This document shows, in pieces, positions 1 to 11,144 of a stretch of DNA of 64,000 nt. The stretch lies in assembly GCA_903813345.2 (NCBI GenBank), contig CAIIXF020000007.1, positions 30,044,698-30,108,697 on the forward strand, given 5' to 3'. The position numbers and the translations under genes were made by a program. Source of the DNA: Owenia fusiformis (taxonomy: Eukaryota; Annelida; Polychaeta; Sabellida; Oweniidae). The notes beneath the pieces are model-generated. The model was given only the letters and a program-made list of their open reading frames with translations. It searched no databases and was not told where the DNA came from. Every line of letters begins with the position of its first letter. Position 1 is the stretch's first letter.

Positions 1-276
1 GACTAATATGTGGAAACAGAAATTATACGAGTCCAAAATGGAAACTGCAACTATAATTTACTTTTTCTTTCTGATTCCAATTTAAGGTTCTGAATAAATA
101 ATTTGATTCTTCATTTGATACAAAATTATGATCTTTTCACAGTCGGAAACTAAATAATGAAATGTTCGATTTCAAAAATGACACATCACACATGGCTCTA
201 ACTAAATCGTAAAAAAATAGCCAAATGGATTTTACCGAGGAATCAAAATATGATGTAATCCTCTATCTTATTTCAG

Positions 277-471
277 CATCAAATATATCATGCCCTGATA
301 TATCCATTCAGAATAAAAGCTACTTGATCATCACCGAGGGTAAACTGGAGAACAATATTTTCCAGGATACCATTTTGTTCCAATGTGAGCAGTTTTATAA
401 ACTTCACGGATCAGATCGTTTAAGATGTCAGAAAAGTGGCTCTTGGGACTTTGCAGTCCCGTCATGCGAAG
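277..471 (+). CDS. Exon: CCP/sushi module 1
   Basis: This phase 1-1 exon follows an acceptor in tatttcag and ends before gtatgt. It carries the four CCP cysteines, with CPD at the start and a GSWDFAVPSC end. It is the first module visible; earlier exons are outside the window. Confidence 0.88.
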
Positions 472-3400
472 GTATGTGTAATGCTTGTGTAGAATGCTTC
501 TTATCAATGTTAGGCGTATGTACACTCTTGTTAACAATGTAATGCTTGTGTAAAATGCTTCTTATCAATGTTAGGCGTATGTACACTCTTTTTAACAATG
601 TAATGCTTGTGTAGAATGCTTCTTATCAATGTTAGGCGTATGTACACTCTTGTTAACAATGTAATGCTTGTGTAGAGAATGCTTCTCATCAATGTTAGGC
701 GTATGTACACTCTTGTTAACAATGTAATGTTTGTGTAGAATGCTTCTTATCAATGTTAGGCGTATGTACACTGTACTCTTGTTAACATTGTAATGCTTGT
801 GTAAAATACTTCTTATCAATATTAGGCGTATGCACACTCTTGTAAACAATGTAATGCTTGTGTAGAATGCTTCTTATCAATGTTAGGCGTATGTAAACTC
901 TTGTTAACAATGTAATGCTTGTGTAGAATGCTTCTTATCAATGTTAGGCGTATGTACACTCTTGTTAACAATGTAATGCTTGTGTAGAGAATGCTTCTTA
1001 TCAATGTTAGGCGTATGTACGAACACTTTTGTTAACAATGTAATGCTTGTGTAGAATGCTTCTTATCAATGTTAGGCGTATGTGCACTCTTGTTAACAAT
1101 GTAATGCTTGTGTAGAATGCTTCTCATCAATGTTAAGCTTGTATACAATGCGTCTTATTTATCTTTTTGCTGAAACGTATATGTACATTTTTTAGAACGT
1201 TCGACTTGTCCTGACATTGTACTCCCTACAAATGTGGTTGTAAGACAGTTTTCAAAGCTAACAGGAAATAAAGATGGTGACATAGTGAAATTTGGATGTA
1301 CCAGTGGACACATGCCCGATGGTCCAATGATTATGAGGTGTCTCAATGGAATGTGGGATTCCAGATTACCAAGATGTCTTCGTAAGTAATTTTGGACGAT
1401 AATTAATAGCAGTTTTTAGAATGGAAGAGCGTGGATATTTTATATTTTCCAAACACAATCCTTTACTTATCTCGCTGTGACGTAATTGGAAGACAATACA
1501 GAGCTATTTTGATAACTCTTTGTAATGTTGCTAAATTCAAAAGATGCAATGATGGGTATGTAATAACGGCATTGCTGCCATTGTAGTAATATCAAGGTTA
1601 TATAGCATATAAGCATTTCTACTTTGTATTATTGGTTTCAGCTACTGAAGTGAAGTGCCGTGATCTTGTGATTTCTGACCCAAACCTCTTAGTAGTAGCC
1701 GGGAGGCCCTTCAACAATAGGATTCGCGACAATATTGAATTTCTATGTAAGGCAGGCTTTACTTTAATGGGACAGAAGAAATTATATTGCAGTGAACGGG
1801 GTAGCTGGAGTGGTATTGTTCCAACATGTGAAGGTATGCACTCTTCTTAATCGGTTAATCAAATAAAGTAAATTAATAAAGCTTAAATAAAATATAACAA
1901 TGTTTATGTACTGAAATGTGCAGGTAAATGAGAAATTAAGAACGTTTTGTTTTCCAGTGACAAGCAACCTCTGTCCAGATGTATTAGTTCCTGAAAATGG
2001 CTTTGTCATATTAGGACAGTTGCATAACAACTCGGAAGGGGCTAAAATTACATTTGGCTGTAAAGAAGGTTATGCTATCAATGGCAACCCAAACATAACA
2101 TGTAAGGAGCAACAGGTTATGGTTGTTGATGGGAATACCAATAGATTTGACACAGGGGTAGTTTGGAACCAACTAGTGCCAACATGTTTAGGTAATTGAA
2201 ATAATATACTAAACATTAATTAGTTAACATTGCATTACTTTGGGTACCAATAAACTGAAAAATTGCCAGGTGATACTTTTCTTCTAATGTAAGTAAAATA
2301 GTCAAAGGGATTACACTTATCTACAAGCACAATGACCAGTACAGTAGAGGAATAGCACTGTTCTTTTTCTTTCTAGAAGCTAATCTGGGGGACTGCCCTG
2401 ATATAGTGATGCCACTTCATGGTAGACTCTCTCAAGGGAAACTTATTAGTAATAAAGTAGGCGAAGCCGTTGTTATTTCATGCCTGGAGCAGTACAAGAG
2501 ACTAGGGGCGAGAAAATCGGAATGTTTACAAGACGGAACTTGGAGCAAACAGCCTCCAGCATGCTTTAGTATGGGAGATGATTTGATTAAGTCGAATTCT
2601 TAATTAACGGGTTTTAACTGTTTATCTCAATTAATGGACATAGCATGTAATTTAGAAAAAATATTATAGCGTATTTATAAACAGTAATATGTAGCAGCCT
2701 CTACCTTTAGATTACACTGTTGCCTGTCCAAATATCATCATACCAGAACACTCAAAACTTGTAATATTGAAAGGAAAACTAGTAGGGAGTATGGTGTCAG
2801 AAAAAGTTGTATTTGGCTGTGAAGATGGGTTTGTACTTGATGGAATACCTCTGTTGACCTGCGATAAATATGTAAAATGGGACTTTGCCATACCACAATG
2901 TATACGTACGTATATTCGTGTATTCAGCAATCGACATACATTCATAAACGTGTTAGTATATTGACAGGTTCACCATGTCATGTGCATGTATTACTGGGGC
3001 TACAAGATGTTGATAGGCATTGGTATTAATTTGTTCATTTAGCCAGTGAATGCCAGGTTTCCCCAAGCAGTGTACCAAATTCTGTTCGTTATGGACTGAA
3101 GAATGTTTACGTTCCTGGTGATATTGTCACCTATAAGTGTGGAAACTGTTACGAACTGATAGGCGTTGCAGATTACTTTTGCAACAACAAGGGAGACTGG
3201 TTCCCACCTTACCCACCTAGTTGTAGAAGTAAGTTTCCGTCGACTTAATTAAAACCGTCTCTTTTTCCAATTATAACATTTAATTTTGATGTTGTACATA
3301 CTAATATAGCAACTATAGGTATCACAATGACTCACTGACTCGTTTTATAACGTTGTATCGTTAGGCTTGGAATTGTTCCTGAACAGAAGTTCTACAGAAA

Positions 3401-6400
3401 TAACTAAATCAAAATTATAGTTTCCTTATAACAGACTTTGCTAACTACAGAATTACCAATTGCAGAGTATTCATGCCGATTGAACAATATGCTAAACATA
3501 GCAAATGGAAGAGTACTAAGTTACATCTCAGAAGAAGTTACCTCTCTGGAATGTGGCGGTTGGCCTGGTTTGATTTACAGTTGTGATGACGGATTCGTCC
3601 TGTTAGGAGATAGTACTGTTCAGTGCATACACGGCGGAAGCTGGAGTTCTAGTAAACCATTATGTCTTAGTACGTGTCATACATCTAGTATAGAATGCTG
3701 AGTCTAAAACGCTGATTGCTTAAAATCGTTTGGAAGTTCCTCAGTTGAATATTTCAAATGTTAATGTTTTGCAGAAAATGCAACGTGTCAAGATGTTCCT
3801 AGAATCATAACGAATGGAAGAGCTATTCGGGTTCAGGAAAGATACATTGAAGGTGACACCGTCCAGTATGAGTGTAATCAATGTTATAAACTAAAAGGAC
3901 CCATGACAATAACATGTCAAGCGGACCAAACCTGGGACAACACTGTTCCTGAATGCGTTGGTAAGACCGCAATATATTTTGCATGGAGTAAAAGTCACAC
4001 AAAAAGACCTGATAAGTGAGGAGGAATTAAAGGAAAACAAAATAAAATCATCTATTGCCAACATTATTTGAAAAGCGAGGCATAATCATAAAAACGTCCA
4101 CATAATGAGAAACTGTGATATCATTTGCATGTAAACGGACGCTGATTTAAATAGTAACGTATATCCCAATTACAATATATTCTCTCGTATAACTATACTG
4201 TATTAGTATTTAATTTAAAGTAGTTGGAAAATAGATAAAAATGTACACTCAAGTATTGAATAAAGCAAGTGCAACATGTACCAAGGTTCAATTATTTATG
4301 TATTTTGAACTTTCAGAAATGGTCTGTGGAGATGTAGATGCTCTATGGATATCAGTGGCAACGCGCAAACGGTCTTCCAATATATACTTCAACGTCAGTT
4401 CTACTCTTTACAAGAAAGTCAAATTTAGATGCAGCTTTGATTTTGAGTGCATGGGTAATTCTATTTTGTAAAGTTGTTTTTCTCTGTACAAAGGTAGCTA
4501 TAAAAATGTTGATATCTTGAGGATTTTTGATAGGTGGATTCAAATGAACACCAAAATCGGAACATGTAATTCTTTTTCAATAATTTAACACTAAAAAATT
4601 AATCAATTGATATGATTTTCATTATCTATTCCATCTTTAGTACCCGTTTTTAATTCTGGTTGTGGCATTCCTAGTGTGACGCCTAAGATAATAGGTGGCG
4701 ACGAGTCGGACCCCCATTCTTGGCCATGGGCTGTAGCCTTGAAGTATGGAGATAAATTCCAATGTGGTGGGACACTTATTCACCAGAACTGGGTCATCAC
4801 TGCCGCTCATTGTGTAAGAGGGTAAGCAAACTCAAAAACCATTAGAGCATGCAAAAGGGAATACAGTTATTCGTAAAATGTGATGTTGATAATAAAGGTA
4901 TAAACATTTGCAAAGCATATACAGCAGTATTGATGTTTTGGTCAGTTGTACTCCAGGTCGTCAGGTTTAATAGCTTTTTACTTTGTTTATCAGAAATTTG
5001 CAGTCTTCAAGATGATGCCAAAAACTATCGAAACTTATAAACATCTTAACTAAACATTACAAAATTTCACATCAGTTGACTTCATAATATCATTGTCTGT
5101 CACTCATATCTCAAGAATAATCCTTTCATTTGATTGGCTCTAGAAATATTTCATGCATAAAACTGCTCTAATATAATGATATTGGAAATTAAACTACTGA
5201 TATTGTGAAATATCACACTGGGTTCAAAGATCACTAAAACAACTGTTATAATACAAATATAAACTAATCAAACTAAAGCAATAATTATAAACATGAGTAA
5301 CAGATAAAGATCATGATTACATCAACTGATATGAAGTGAAATAAGTAGACTGACCAACGAGGTCAGCTATGACTTCGTCACAGAATGACCAAAAGGTATT
5401 GCAAAACACACGAAGCAATAGATACCTAAAAAGGTAACCAGTCATAAAGAATACAACTGCACAACGATGCAAAGGTATTCCCCCAACAGACCGAAATATT
5501 TGTTTGATATCAGCCTATGTATATTTTGTTTGACTCTACCATTGCCTGTTTTGATAATTCACTACTTGCCACTATCAACCTCATTGTTGGCATATCAACC
5601 CAGCCCTGTTTCCAATAAACTTGGTCCAACTACCATTAGGTGGATATCTTTCAAAAACCAAGTTGTCATGGTTACCAAAGCGTTATAGTTACCATGGGAA
5701 ATTCAAAGCAAAAATCACCCAAAGCTACCATTTTATTTCTAGAGGCATTTCAAGACATACTTTTTTTAAACTTTGATATCGTTCAGAACACTCTTACACA
5801 GTAAATGTGTCCAAATGGGGATATGTTTATCGCTTTTGCTAGGCGTGGTCAAAGCAAAACTTTGAAAAAGCAGTTCATTTTCACTATAGAATCGCCTTTT
5901 ATCGCCCAAATGGCTATATTTTGTCAGTCATCGTGTTAAACGTAAAATTACAAAGCGAAATCTGCTCTTCAGACAATGTTTTTTCTTTACCATAGAACAA
6001 AGATCCTTGCGCAGGTGCAAATATTTCCATGAAATAATACACGTAAGAGGAACCATGTTTTTAAATGTCATCAAAAAATATTCGCCATTTTTGCACTACT
6101 TTTGGTGTAATAATCCCATATTAAAATTAAGCTAAAACATCTTCTCAAAAGTTTAATACGTATCATTTCTCTCATCAAATCATTGTTACTATTCTATACC
6201 ATATAACTGCTAGCAACAATAAACTACCTTTATATCAACACCAACAATATTTAACTGAAAAGAATTATAATTTGTTTTACATACAGATTGTACCTAAGTG
6301 ATGAATACAACTACAATGTTCTCAAGAACTGGACTGTACTCCTTGGAAAACATGATTTGTATGAATTAGAAAATAACACAATGACCGTCGGTGTGTCCAA

Positions 6401-8535
6401 GATAGTCCTTCATGAAGAATACGAAGAAGTTACCTATACAAATGATGTTGCCTTATTTAAGCTTAACGTAACAGTTGCTTACTCAAAAACTATAACTCCC
6501 ATATGTTTAGCATTCAAAGATTTTTTCAAAGATAATGAAAGCAAGCTTTCACTGCGAATGAACTGTACGGCTATTGGATGGGGTCGTACATGTAAGTGCT
6601 TTATATAATATTGGGAATGATGGATTTTGTTCTAGATGAACGACATATAAACTGTCATTATACAAAATAGATGTGGTTGACATTATGCTATTGTTGAAAA
6701 TAACACTGTTGCTCATATGTAAAATACTTCTCATTCACGCCCGGTGATAGGAATAAATAAACGGAGGGGAGTAGCTGATTTTCGGTAGAAAATTCAACAA
6801 ATCTTGGAGATTTATTTTTGAAGAGAAAGTTTATATTTAAATTGCGAAATGAATAGGCGCAGTACAAGGGGAAATAGGCTAGGTCTTCTAGGATCTTTTT
6901 TGAACTAATGGACTTCTGAGATAAAATATATAATATTAAAAGGCGCAACGTCGCCAACGTGCGAATGCCAATGTTTTTGCGATAAATCAAGCAACGGTGG
7001 TCTACACGACCTGTATCTTGTAAGAGAAGTTATTAATACAAAACTACAGTATTGTCATCGTTGCTTATATAAAACACGTTACTATACGTAATAATATAAA
7101 ATAAATAAAAATAAAAATAATCGAAAATTATTAGAATTGAACGAAGGGGAGTAATGTGTCTATAAGACATATGATAAGCGATGCAACTTGACTTTATTTC
7201 CGACAACTCCATATGCCCCTATTTTTCACTTTTCAGAGTTGTAACATCCAGTTGATACTGAGTTACTGAGTTCAGTTTTCAAATACACAAATTCGCGGAA
7301 ATTTGTACCACCTATTATTCCATATTACTCCCCTCCGTTCACTCCCCCCTCCGTTAAATCTTAATTATTTTCGGTCATTTCTTATCTAACGTTTGGAAAC
7401 TTTTTAAAAAAAACAGCAATGACATTAATTTTGCAGCGTCACTTATAAAATATTATTTACAGGTCGTGTAGACCATTGTTGCTTGATTTATAGCAAAACA
7501 TTGACGTTTGCACGTTGGTGACGCTGCGACTTTTTTTTATAGATCTTTTATCCTAGAAGTTCATCATCAGTTCAAAAAAGTCCTAGAAGACCTCACACAT
7601 TTTCCCGTGTACTGCGCCTTTTCATTTACCAATTCAATTGTAAACTTTCTCTTGAAAAGATAAATCTTCCAGATTTGTTGACTTTTCTAGCGAAAATCAG
7701 TTACTCCCTCCCTCCGTTCATTTCTTCCGATCACCGGGTGTGAATTTATTTTTCTAGATTTCGATGTGGTCTCAAATAATAAATTTTTCAAACATTTCTT
7801 TCACAGTCTGATCAGGAACATGAACTAAATACTTCTATAGTTAACATTTTTGTAATTGTTGGGGTCAAAATATATGAAGTGCCCAATATTCCAAAGTTTT
7901 GGTCGACGATTATGTCATCTACATTGAGCTAATATATTATACGATTTGGATTAAAATTTACGTCTAAATTTAGCCATGTTTAGTCGAGCAAGTGCAACTC
8001 TAAGGCAAGCAAGACTGCCAATGTTTCGACGCAATTTGTGTAACACATGGTACGATGGTCAGGTTACTCAAACAATGTTCTGTGCTGGGGAAAGAGACGG
8101 AGCTGCTGATACATGCAAGGTGAAGCGGACAAGTCTTAATTTACATTTCATTGATGTATATATATTTTGCAAAAACGATTGTATATATTGAATTATTAAG
8201 TTGCCGTTGCTCTCTCAAACATTATTGTTAATTATTATCAGTTTAGATTAGCAGAACATATAAATTGATGGATTTCAAGGCTATATCTTTTAACACAAGA
8301 AACTTCGACAATATCAAGAGGTGAAACAACATGAGACATGCCTGTGTTTCAGGGTGATTCCGGAGGTGGCTACTTTTGCTCCCATAGAGGTCGTTGGATT
8401 CTATGTGGGGTCACAAGTTGGGGGCGTGGATGTGGGATAAAGAAATCACCTGGAGTTTATACAAAATTAAACTTTTATTTCACCTGGATAATGTCACATC
8501 TGGTGGCTGATACTAATGATAATATCTCCTTGTGA
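277..8535 (+). CDS. CCP/sushi multi-domain trypsin-like serine protease (5' partial, 14 exons visible)
   Basis: This is a modular secreted protease resembling complement or clotting-cascade enzymes (MASP or Factor C style). Fourteen exons join in frame: 277-471, 1196-1381, 1642-1833, 1958-2191, 2377-2568, 2711-2905, 3043-3228, 3466-3669, 3775-3960, 4317-4454, 4641-4821, 6287-6591, 7974-8119 and 8353-8535, giving 907 residues to the TGA. All junctions are GT-AG with matching phases. Residues 1-590 are nine CCP modules, 591-636 a half module, and 637-907 the protease domain. The triad is visible: His in TAAHC, Asp in NDVALFKL, Ser in GDSGG. Asp six residues before that Ser (DTCKGDS) predicts cleavage after Lys/Arg. 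Zymogen activation is expected at TPK/IIGG. The signal peptide and further N-terminal exons lie upstream of the window. Substrate and gene name cannot be inferred. Confidence 0.9.
479..1140. repeat. 61-bp minisatellite, about 10.6 copies
   Basis: A unit of about 61 bp containing taatgcttgtgtagaatgct is repeated head to tail, with unit starts at 479, 540, 601, 662, 725, 791, 852, 913, 974, 1041 and 1102. Small indels give 63-67-bp variants. The array fills the intron after CCP1 and begins 7 bp after the end of its exon, so the 5' splice site is practically part of the first unit. ORFs on the minus strand here are products of the repeat. Confidence 0.95.
1196..1381 (+). CDS. Exon: CCP/sushi module 2
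   Basis: A 186-bp phase 1-1 exon lies between tttttag and gtaagt. The module starts STCPDIVLP and ends with W(DSRLP)RC, and all four cysteines are present. The open frame here begins without ATG, as expected of an internal exon. Confidence 0.87.
1642..1833 (+). CDS. Exon: CCP/sushi module 3
   Basis: A 192-bp phase 1-1 exon begins after ttggtttcag and ends before gtatgc. Four CCP cysteines are present, with the conserved GSWSGIVPTC end. Confidence 0.9.
1958..2191 (+). CDS. Exon: CCP/sushi module 4 (long C3-C4 loop)
   Basis: A 234-bp phase 1-1 exon lies between ttttccag and gtaatt. It has the FGCKEGYAINGNPNITC core. The segment between the third and fourth cysteines is about 14 residues longer than in the neighbouring modules, and the Trp is kept (VVWNQLVPTC). 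Confidence 0.9.
2377..2568 (+). CDS. Exon: CCP/sushi module 5
   Basis: A 192-bp phase 1-1 exon begins after ttctttctag and ends before gtatgg. It starts GDCPDIVMP and ends GTWSKQPPAC with four cysteines. Confidence 0.9.
2711..2905 (+). CDS. Exon: CCP/sushi module 6
   Basis: A 195-bp phase 1-1 exon lies between acctttag and gtacgt. The module includes VVFGCEDGFVLDGIPLLTC and KWDFAIPQC, a clear CCP signature. Confidence 0.9.
3043..3228 (+). CDS. Exon: CCP/sushi module 7 (extra cysteine)
   Basis: A 186-bp phase 1-1 exon lies between tcatttag and gtaagt. The second cysteine is part of a CGNCY motif, giving a fifth cysteine that is also seen in module 9 (CNQCY) but not in the modules in between. 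Confidence 0.87.
3466..3669 (+). CDS. Exon: CCP/sushi module 8 (extra cysteine)
   Basis: A 204-bp phase 1-1 exon precedes gtacgt. Two in-frame acceptors are possible, ending at 3450 and at 3465, differing by five residues; I chose the one nearest the first module cysteine. There is an additional ECGGW cysteine before the usual YSCDDGFVL core. Confidence 0.85.
3775..3960 (+). CDS. Exon: CCP/sushi module 9 (extra cysteine)
   Basis: A 186-bp phase 1-1 exon lies between gttttgcag and gtaaga. It carries the CNQCYKL motif matching module 7, then ITCQADQTWDNTVPEC. Modules 7 and 9 probably share a recent common ancestor. Confidence 0.88.
4317..4454 (+). CDS. Exon: truncated CCP module 10
   Basis: A 138-bp phase 1-1 exon follows an actttcag acceptor and encodes only the first half of a CCP (MVCGDVD to FRCSFDFEC), lacking the final W...C segment. 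The donor ggtaatt is weak. Just downstream the frame closes with TAA, so either the module has decayed and splices out at this donor, or the exon is skipped. Skipping keeps the frame because 138 is divisible by 3. Confidence 0.6.
4641..4821 (+). CDS. Exon: activation peptide and catalytic His of the serine protease
   Basis: This exon follows ccatctttag and ends in phase 2 before gtaagc. It encodes the linker with CGIP, the activation site PK/IIGGDES, the SWPWAVAL strand, CGGTLI, and the His motif WVITAAHC. These are hallmark S1-family elements at the standard spacing. Confidence 0.93.
4822..6286 (+). other. Intron of the protease gene, no further gene seen
   Basis: This 1.46-kb AT-rich intron separates the His exon from the Asp exon. 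Short open frames in it have no recognisable content. Confidence 0.75.
6287..6591 (+). CDS. Exon: catalytic Asp of the serine protease
   Basis: This exon begins after acatacag with a phase-2 codon completion and ends in phase 1 before gtaagt. It encodes the segment with TNDVALFKL (catalytic Asp), the TPICLAF strand and the NCTAIGWGR motif of S1 proteases. Confidence 0.93.
6736..7742. mobile_element. 1-kb foldback element in a protease intron
   Basis: Ends are CACGCCCGGTGATAGGA at 6736 and the complement of CACACCCGGTGATCGGA ending at 7742. The arms (about 6736-7020 and 7461-7742) are imperfect inverted copies of some 285 bp, both containing the segment next to ACAGGTCGTGTAGACC. A second, shorter inverted pair (GGGGAGTAAT, near 7145 and 7325) lies in the loop. 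No transposase frame is present. It sits between the Asp and substrate-pocket exons and does not interrupt coding sequence. Confidence 0.85.
7974..8119 (+). CDS. Exon: substrate-pocket segment of the serine protease
   Basis: This exon starts after aaatttag in phase 1 and ends in phase 0 before gtgaag. It encodes LCNTWYDGQVTQTMFCAGERDGAADTCK. The Asp of DTCK is the specificity-pocket residue expected for trypsin-like enzymes. Confidence 0.92.
8353..8535 (+). CDS. Exon: catalytic Ser and C-terminus of the serine protease
   Basis: This final exon follows tgtttcag in phase 0 and starts with GDSGGG, giving the active-site Ser; the usual Pro after GDSGG is Gly here. GVTSWGRGCG and PGVYTKLNFYFTWI follow, then TGA at 8533-8535. 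A 23-residue tail after the last helix is unremarkable. Confidence 0.93.
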   Translation, partial: GDSGGGYFCSHRGRWILCGVTSWGRGCGIKKSPGVYTKLNFYFTWIMSHLVADTNDNISL

Positions 8536-8639
8536 ATATTTAGCTGATTTAATCTAGACATATGATGTGCAATTTTTGATATAAACACAATATTTGATTG
8601 AACATAGAACTGCAATTTCATCTCATATGAGATAATTTG

Positions 8640-8664
8640 AATAAAAATAGCTTTTTGAAATAAA
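8640..8664 (+). other. Candidate polyadenylation signals of the protease gene
   Basis: Two AATAAA hexamers (8640-8645 and 8659-8664) lie 105-130 bp after the protease stop codon. More ATAAATA-type repeats follow to 8710. No other 3' element is identifiable. Confidence 0.5.
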
Positions 8665-9029
8665 TATGATGCTAAAGCTTGATAATGAATAAATATAAAA
8701 TAAATAATTAAAGCTTTGTTTCAACGTTAGCCTCAGTGTATACTAAATAATGAACGGAAATGTGAATTCAGAATGATATACTGTCGTTCTACAGACACAT
8801 CAAATCATATCAGTGACAAGTTTGACCATGTTTATTTCATGGTATAGCTGATCAGGAAGACATTGAATGATTATGCTTAGTATTCCAGTGACCTCATTTC
8901 AAAGGGCATCATATAGCCGAAAGCCCCAGGGCGACGTTTTCATTATGTTGCCCGCTAAAAAGGTTATTAGAACATGTATCACCACCACTATTAGAAATCA
9001 AGTACATAGAGGTTATTTACTGGGAGGGA

Positions 9030-9131
9030 TTCAATATTGGTTTTATTCCGAAGGACAATATGATATTTCCCGAGGGTCCAGAGGGCCAGAGGGAAATACC
9101 ATATTGTCATGAGGAATAAACCCATATTGAA
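9030..9131. repeat. Hairpin-forming inverted repeat (small MITE candidate)
   Basis: TTCAATATTGGTTTTATTCC followed by CAATATGATATTTCCC is mirrored by GGGAAATACCATATTGTC and GGAATAAACCCATATTGAA around a short centre (GAGGGTCCAGAGGGCCAGA). The arms are about 42 bp with few mismatches. Confidence 0.85.
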
Positions 9132-9376
9132 TACCGACTAATAAATAAGCTTTTCATCCCTTGATATTAATAACTCTCTTCATAAAATCATTAGTTCAAT
9201 ATCCATTTATGATTTTTGTATGAAACAAAACCAGACTACATTATTTATTTTACAAGATATGACTTGAATTTTTGACATTTTGAAATATAAAAATATTATT
9301 AAGATTTATTGTATAACATAAATTTAAAAGCATCAATATAAAAACAAAAAATCAACAATATTATTATTATTATATG

Positions 9377-11144
9377 GTATACCAGGCCCGTAAGACACTT
9401 TTCTCCAAGGGGGGTGCGGTTTTTAGCTTACTAAAGAGAATATAAAATTGTCATTTTTTTGCCGCGTAAATCAAATCGCGTAAGACAGAGGGGGGGGGGG
9501 TCAGTTACTCCCTATATTGGTTTGGAATTAACAAATGCATACAACTTCCAAACGTTCAAATTGTTTTGTGGGGGGTGTGAGGAGTGGTCCACTCCCCCCT
9601 AGAAAATGTCACAGTTTTGAGATGCTATTTGGTGCTTTCTGGGCACTTTCGAAGTGTACGTTTCTAAGTAGTATGAGTGAATAAAAAAACGAGCATTCAG
9701 GGGGGTCTGGGGAAAATTTTGAAATTTAGTTTTATTTGGAGCGAATTTGCAACCATCTGGTACGCCTGTGCGTTATGAGTCAATGAGAAAAATGTGAATT
9801 TTTTTCAAATTCTTCGTTTGGGGGTGTCAAAGAGGATGAGAGGGTGAAGTGGGGTGGGGTGCCAGTGGGGGAGCAAGGGGTTGTTCCCCAGAAACATTGA
9901 CCATATCAAGGTGCTATTTGATGATGTCTGGGCACTTAAAAAATGTCTGAGACAATACATGAAATTCAGAATATTTTCTTTAGTTTTGTGGGGGATGTGA
10001 GGGGTGGCTAACTCTCCTAGAAAATTTTACAATTTAAAGATGATATTTGGTGCTTCTGGGCACTTTTAAAGTGTATTAGTCAATAAAAACATTGAAAAAC
10101 AATCACAATCTTTTTCAAATTTGGGGGTGTCAAAGGGGGAGGGGTGCCAGAGGGGGAGGTGGGGCTGGGGTGCCAGAGGGGGAGGTGGGGCTGGGGTGCC
10201 AGAGGGGGAGGTGGGGCTGGGGTGCCAGAGGGGGAGCAAGTGTTTGTCCCCCATATCAAAATTTACAATATCAAGGTGCTATTCGATGAAGTTTGGGCAC
10301 TAAAAGTGCCTATTTCCCAAGAAAATTTTACAATTTTAAGATGCTATTTGGTGCTTTCTGGGCACTTTTAAAGGGTATGAGTCAATAAAAAATTTGAAAA
10401 ATTCTCAATTTTTTGGGGGAGGGGGGGGGGGTGTTAAGGGAGGGGGGGCTACCAGAGGGGGAGGTGGAGTGGAGATGCCAGAGGGCGAGTAAGTGTTAGT
10501 CTTCCAGAATCATTAACTTTATCAAGGAGCTATTTGATGATGTCTGGGCAATTTAAAAGTGTCTGGGACAATACATAAAACAAATTCAGAACTTTTCCAT
10601 TGTTTTGTTTGGGGTGTGAGGGGTGGCCCACTCCCCCTACAAAATTTTACAATTTTACGACGATATTTGGTGGTTTCTGGGCACTTTCAAAGTGTGAGTC
10701 AATTAAAGAATTTGAGAAAACACAATTTTTTTTTGGGGGGGGGGGGGCGCCAGAGGGGGGGGGGGTATGCAAGTGCAAGATACAAGAGGGGGAGTAAGTC
10801 CCCCAGAAACAATAACTATATCAAGGAGCTATTTGTTGATATCTGGGCACTTTAAAAGTGTCTGAGACAAAACTCTAAAATAAATTTAGAACTTTTCCAT
10901 TGTTTTGTGGGGGGTGTGAGGGGTGGCCAATACCCCTAGAAAATTTTACAATTTTAAGATGCTATTTGGTGCTTTCTGGGTACGTTCAAAGTGCATGAGT
11001 CAATAAAAAAAAAATTACAAAAAAAAATATTTTTCAAAAAAAAATTTTTTTTCAAAATTATTTCAAAATTATTTTGGGGGGGTGACAAAGGGGGGTGCGG
11101 TCGCACCCATCGCACCCCCCCCCCCATCTGACGGCCCTGTATAC
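9377..11144. mobile_element. G-rich non-autonomous TIR element with internal tandem repeats
   Basis: The ends are inverted: GTATACCAGGCCCGTAAGA at 9377 and the complement of GTATACAGGGCCGTCAGA ending at 11144. Between them, a motif close to GCTATTTGGTGCTTTCTGGGCACTTT recurs around 9620, 9910, 10040, 10275, 10340, 10530, 10660, 10825 and 10960, each with long G runs. A perfect 29-bp tandem array (GGGGTGCCAGAGGGGGAGGT core) lies at about 10139-10240. No transposase is present. Open frames in the G runs are not genes. Confidence 0.75.

Noticed and set aside
331-1004. Minus-strand frames with repeated RLTLIRSILHKH peptides
   Set aside because: These are translations of the 61-bp minisatellite, which lacks stops in that frame.
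10066-10855. Gly/Arg- and Pro-rich frames
   Set aside because: They are produced by the G-run tandem repeats of the non-autonomous element.
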